DNA of 64,000 bases from Streptomyces venezuelae (GTDB taxonomy: Bacteria; Actinomycetota; Actinomycetes; Streptomycetales; Streptomycetaceae). The notes under the pieces are model-generated. The model did no database searches. It worked only from the letters and a program-made list of their open reading frames with translations, and had not been told where the DNA came from. The translations under genes were made by a program, and so were the position numbers. Of the stretch, positions 62,101 to 64,000 are shown piece after piece; within the stretch, counting starts at the first letter, position 1, and every line of letters starts with the position of its first letter. The stretch spans positions 3,517,501-3,581,500 of the forward strand of contig NZ_CP029190.1 in the NCBI RefSeq assembly GCF_008642295.1, given 5' to 3'.

Positions 62101-62815
62101 GGACCGCACCAGCGGCCCTTCTTGTACGCCCTCAGCCGGTTCCAGCAGGATGCCGACGGCGAGCTGCTCTACAGCGCGGTGGAGGAGGACCTGAAGCGGC
62201 TGCTGGCCGAGTACGGCCCGCCCAACAAGACGACGCCCGCCTACCCCTTTCACCATCTGGTCAGCGATGGGGTGTGGGAAGTGCACACCGACCGCGGGCC
62301 CGGCAGTCCCGGAAGCGCGGTGCGGGAGCTGCGGGCGGCCGGGGCGGCTGGGCGGCTCGCCCCGGAGCTTCGGGAAACCCTCCGGCGGGAGCCGTCGCTG
62401 CTGGGCCGGATGGCGCGCGTCTTGCTCGACCTGCACTTCCCGCCCTCCCTCCACGGCGAACTGTGCGAGGCGGTCGGCCTGGAGCTGGAGCCTGCGGAGA
62501 CCGGGCGGGTTTCCTCCGCGCGGCGGAAGAGGGACCGGCGGATGCGGGAGCTGGTGCTGACGGCGTACGAGTACCAGTGCGCTTTCTGCGGATACGACGG
62601 GCGGATCGGGGCGCGAACACGTCATAGCCCTTGCGGGCCGCCCGCTCATCGGCCCACAGCCGGGCGTCCGCCCCGTGGCGGCGGACCACCGCTCCTGGCA
62701 CACCGGCCAGGTCTTCCACGGCACCCCACGCCCCGCCGCGGATCTTCCCCGGGCCAGAGCCCAAGAGGGCTCACACCCCCGCCCTCAGCTCAGCCCTCGT
62801 ACTCCCAGGGGTTGA
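62101..62815 (+). pseudogene. Remnant of a sulfur-binding-domain HNH restriction endonuclease
   Basis: The frame from 62101 reads GPHQRPFLYALSRFQQDADGELLYSAVEEDL, then PAYPFHHLVSDGVWEV and ARVLLDLHFPPSLH, the phosphorothioate-DNA-binding (SBD) domain of ScoMcrA-like HNH endonucleases. It continues to VLTAYEYQCAFCGYDGRIG, where the HNH domain should start, then breaks. From 62621 another frame gives ALAGRPLIGPQPG and DHRSWHTGQVFHG, the C-terminal tail of the same family. So the HNH catalytic core is deleted with a frame change, and the true N-terminus before residue ~20 is also missing. It would be inactive as a nuclease. Confidence 0.75.
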
Positions 62816-63091
62816 GCAGGAGCGCGCCGGTCCGCGTCAGGTGCTTCACGTTCCGGCTCACCAGAGTCCACCCGTTCGCCAAGGCGGTGGCGGCGATCAG
62901 TGCATCTGGCGCCTCCCACGCCGCACCAGGTCCGGTGTCTGCGCGATGCCGGCCTCGATCTCCGCGATCGTGATGACGCTCAGATGGAGACCGGTGGCCG
63001 GGACCGAGCGGGCCCAGGCAACAACCGCTGGAGCGGGGTTCCGCCGGGTAGTGATCTCGGCGACCACGTTGGTGTCGAGGAGATGGATCAC
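62790..63091 (-). pseudogene. vapC-like PIN toxin with internal deletion and frameshift
   Basis: On the minus strand the gene begins VIHLLDTNVVAEITTRR and runs through SVITIAEIEAGIAQTPDLVRRGRRQ, then hits a stop after MH. In the next frame the family's C-terminal part appears: PDALIAATALANGW, RNVKHLTRTGALLLNPWEYEG, ending at 62790. Roughly 45-50 residues between the two are missing. The GTG start overlaps the stop of an upstream reading frame ending YDDAAGGE, like the 3' end of its antitoxin gene, which I could not trace further. Confidence 0.75.
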
Positions 63092-63191
63092 TCGCCGCCC
63101 GCCGCGTCGTCGTAGGAGCGACATCGGCGAGATGCTCGGGCTTGAGCCGGCGGCTGCTCTCGACGCCGCATTGATCACCGGGGCGTGATCG

Positions 63192-63219
63192 GGCCCGGAC
63201 CGCACCAGCGGTCCGGGCC
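63192..63219. terminator. GC-rich hairpin, related to the sequence right of attR
   Basis: GGCCCGGACCGC (63192-63203) pairs with GCGGTCCGGGCC (63208-63219) around ACCA. The first 20 nt also occur at 62096-62115 immediately after the att repeat, where the hairpin's second arm is broken. Confidence 0.75.
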
Positions 63220-63251
63220 TTCGTCGTTGGCCGGGTTGTGGAGGGCGGGGG

Positions 63252-63644
63252 TCAGGCCAGGATTCTGGCCTTGGCCCGGTCGAACTCCTCCTGGCTGATG
63301 TCCCCCTTCTCCTTCAGTGCGGAGAGTTTGGCCAGCTCGTCCGCCGAGCTGCCGCCGCCGGAGTCCGCGGCCTGCCGGACGTACTGCCGGAACGATTCCT
63401 CTTGTTCCTTGAGCTGCTTCACGTCCCGCTCACCCATGCTCCGTCCACGCGCGATGAGGTAGATGAGGACACCGAGGTAGGGGATCAGCACGACCAGGAC
63501 CAGCCAGCCGGCCTTGCCCCAGCCGCTCAGGCTGTGGTCTCGGAAGATGTCGGTGATGACCTTGAAGAGCAGGAAGAACCACAACACCCATAGGAACAGC
63601 CACAGCATCGTCCAGAAGAGGTTGAGCAGCGGGTAGTCATCCAT
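63252..63644 (-). CDS. SHOCT-domain membrane protein with PLDc_N-like helices
   Basis: A 130-residue protein. Two hydrophobic segments (about 7-30: LFWTMLWLFLWVLWFFLLFKVI; about 47-66: WLVLVVLIPYLGVLIYLIARG) form a PLDc_N-type membrane anchor. The C-terminal SADELAKLSALKEKGDISQEEFDRAKARIL is a SHOCT oligomerisation motif. Such proteins are abundant in Streptomyces and have no known enzymatic role. ATG start with GGAG nine bases upstream. It marks the return to ordinary chromosome after the island scar. Confidence 0.88.
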   Translation of the reverse strand: MDDYPLLNLFWTMLWLFLWVLWFFLLFKVITDIFRDHSLSGWGKAGWLVLVVLIPYLGVLIYLIARGRSMGERDVKQLKEQEESFRQYVRQAADSGGGSSADELAKLSALKEKGDISQEEFDRAKARILA

Positions 63645-63798
63645 ACCGATCGACTCCGTTCACACCGTTCACCGGACCCCGTTCCGTCGATCGGAACCGG
63701 GCTACCGGATTCCAGTCATACCGGCGGCCCAACGGGACGGCCCGCGGGATACCGCCGACCGGGTGAACGGGTCCTCGGCGCGGGGCGTGGCGTCCGGC

Positions 63799-64000
63799 TC
63801 AGGCCGCCAGTTCGTGTTCCGTACGCCGGGCCACCGCGCCCGCAAGGCCCAGGGTCACCGCCGAGCACAGCAGTCCCAGGCCCAGTGCCGTCCACCACAG
63901 GGCCGCCGCGCCGAGCTGGGTGTAGAGGGTGACGCCCAGGGTGAGGGCCGCGAACCGGGCAAGGCCCCAGGTCCAGGCGAAGGCGCCCTGGTAGCGACCG
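63799..64000 (-). CDS. MFS-type transporter, C-terminal end (runs off right edge)
   Basis: The last ~66 codons read RYQGAFAWTWGLARFAALTLGVTLYTQLG, then WWTALGLGLLCSAVTLGLAGAVARR, and a stop at 63799. The YQG motif followed by two closing transmembrane helices is the usual end of 12-TM MFS exporters. The rest of the gene lies outside the window, so substrate and start are unknown. Confidence 0.65.
   Translation of the reverse strand, partial: GRYQGAFAWTWGLARFAALTLGVTLYTQLGAAALWWTALGLGLLCSAVTLGLAGAVARRTEHELAA

Noticed and set aside
61921..62973. Single intact 350-codon gene spanning the attR repeat and the endonuclease remnant
   Set aside because: The first ~60 codons translate the att repeat and its flank, and the last ~115 are out of frame with the family; only the middle matches a known domain.

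Overview
The window is high-GC actinobacterial chromosome, almost certainly Streptomyces. GTG and TTG starts are common and third codon positions are nearly all G or C. It carries bldC, an Lsr2-family gene, a homologue of the sporulation gene ORF1590, a DUF3073 gene and a small SRP RNA beside dnaX. The order of core genes resembles the S. coelicolor chromosome around SCO4066-SCO4122, as far as I recall it; this is not a search result.

Layout. 1-0.8 kb: 5' end of a 16S rRNA gene (minus) with its leader and a ladder of repeated promoter-like elements. 0.8-9.5 kb: divergent MarR/MFS pair, a PAS-SpoIIE-ATPase phosphatase, type II NADH dehydrogenase, a TetR regulator, and a membrane-anchored ECF sigma factor with a C-terminal carbohydrate-binding-like domain. 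9.5-20 kb: an asparagine-synthase-like enzyme, the ORF1590 homologue, L-2-hydroxyglutarate oxidase, TrmB, a PrsW protease, an M23 peptidase and a membrane SpoIIE phosphatase. 20-32.4 kb: tRNAs (fMet, Lys, Glu, Asp x2, Phe), an FBP-domain protein, TetR, a DEAD-box helicase with an RGG-type repeat tail, a zincin-CrcB-CrcB operon, a CcdA-DsbA operon and HrpA. 32.5-36.3 kb: bldC, valine dehydrogenase and DUF3073. 36-56 kb: most of the de novo purine pathway on the minus strand in four blocks (purF-purM, purS-purQ-purL, purC, purD), interspersed with a Lsr2-like gene, three tRNA-Gly genes, an ABC exporter with a two-component system, and poorly known proteins. 56-58.5 kb: dnaX, SRP RNA and tRNA-Ser(GGA).

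58.5-63.2 kb is accessory. A 54-nt copy of the 3' part of tRNA-Ser recurs at 62034-62087, marking an integrated segment that holds a helicase-associated/WYL-like protein and a VapBC pair, with no visible integrase. Just beyond lie two decayed genes: a sulfur-binding-domain HNH restriction endonuclease and a vapC. Both keep their ends but have lost the middle. The window ends with a SHOCT protein and the 3' end of an MFS gene.

Most notable observations: (1) tRNA-Gly(UCC) at 45442-45513 lacks the D-loop GG and has G-U-G-C in place of G-T-Psi-C, like the staphylococcal tRNA-Gly species devoted to peptidoglycan; Streptomyces also has a glycine in its cross-bridge. (2) The tRNA-Ser island and its scarred flank. 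(3) The sigma factor fused to zinc finger, membrane segments and extracellular domain. (4) A degenerate M48-like membrane protein behind a near-perfect inverted repeat. Start codons were chosen by eye from ribosome-binding sites, and functions were assigned by recognising family motifs without a database search.
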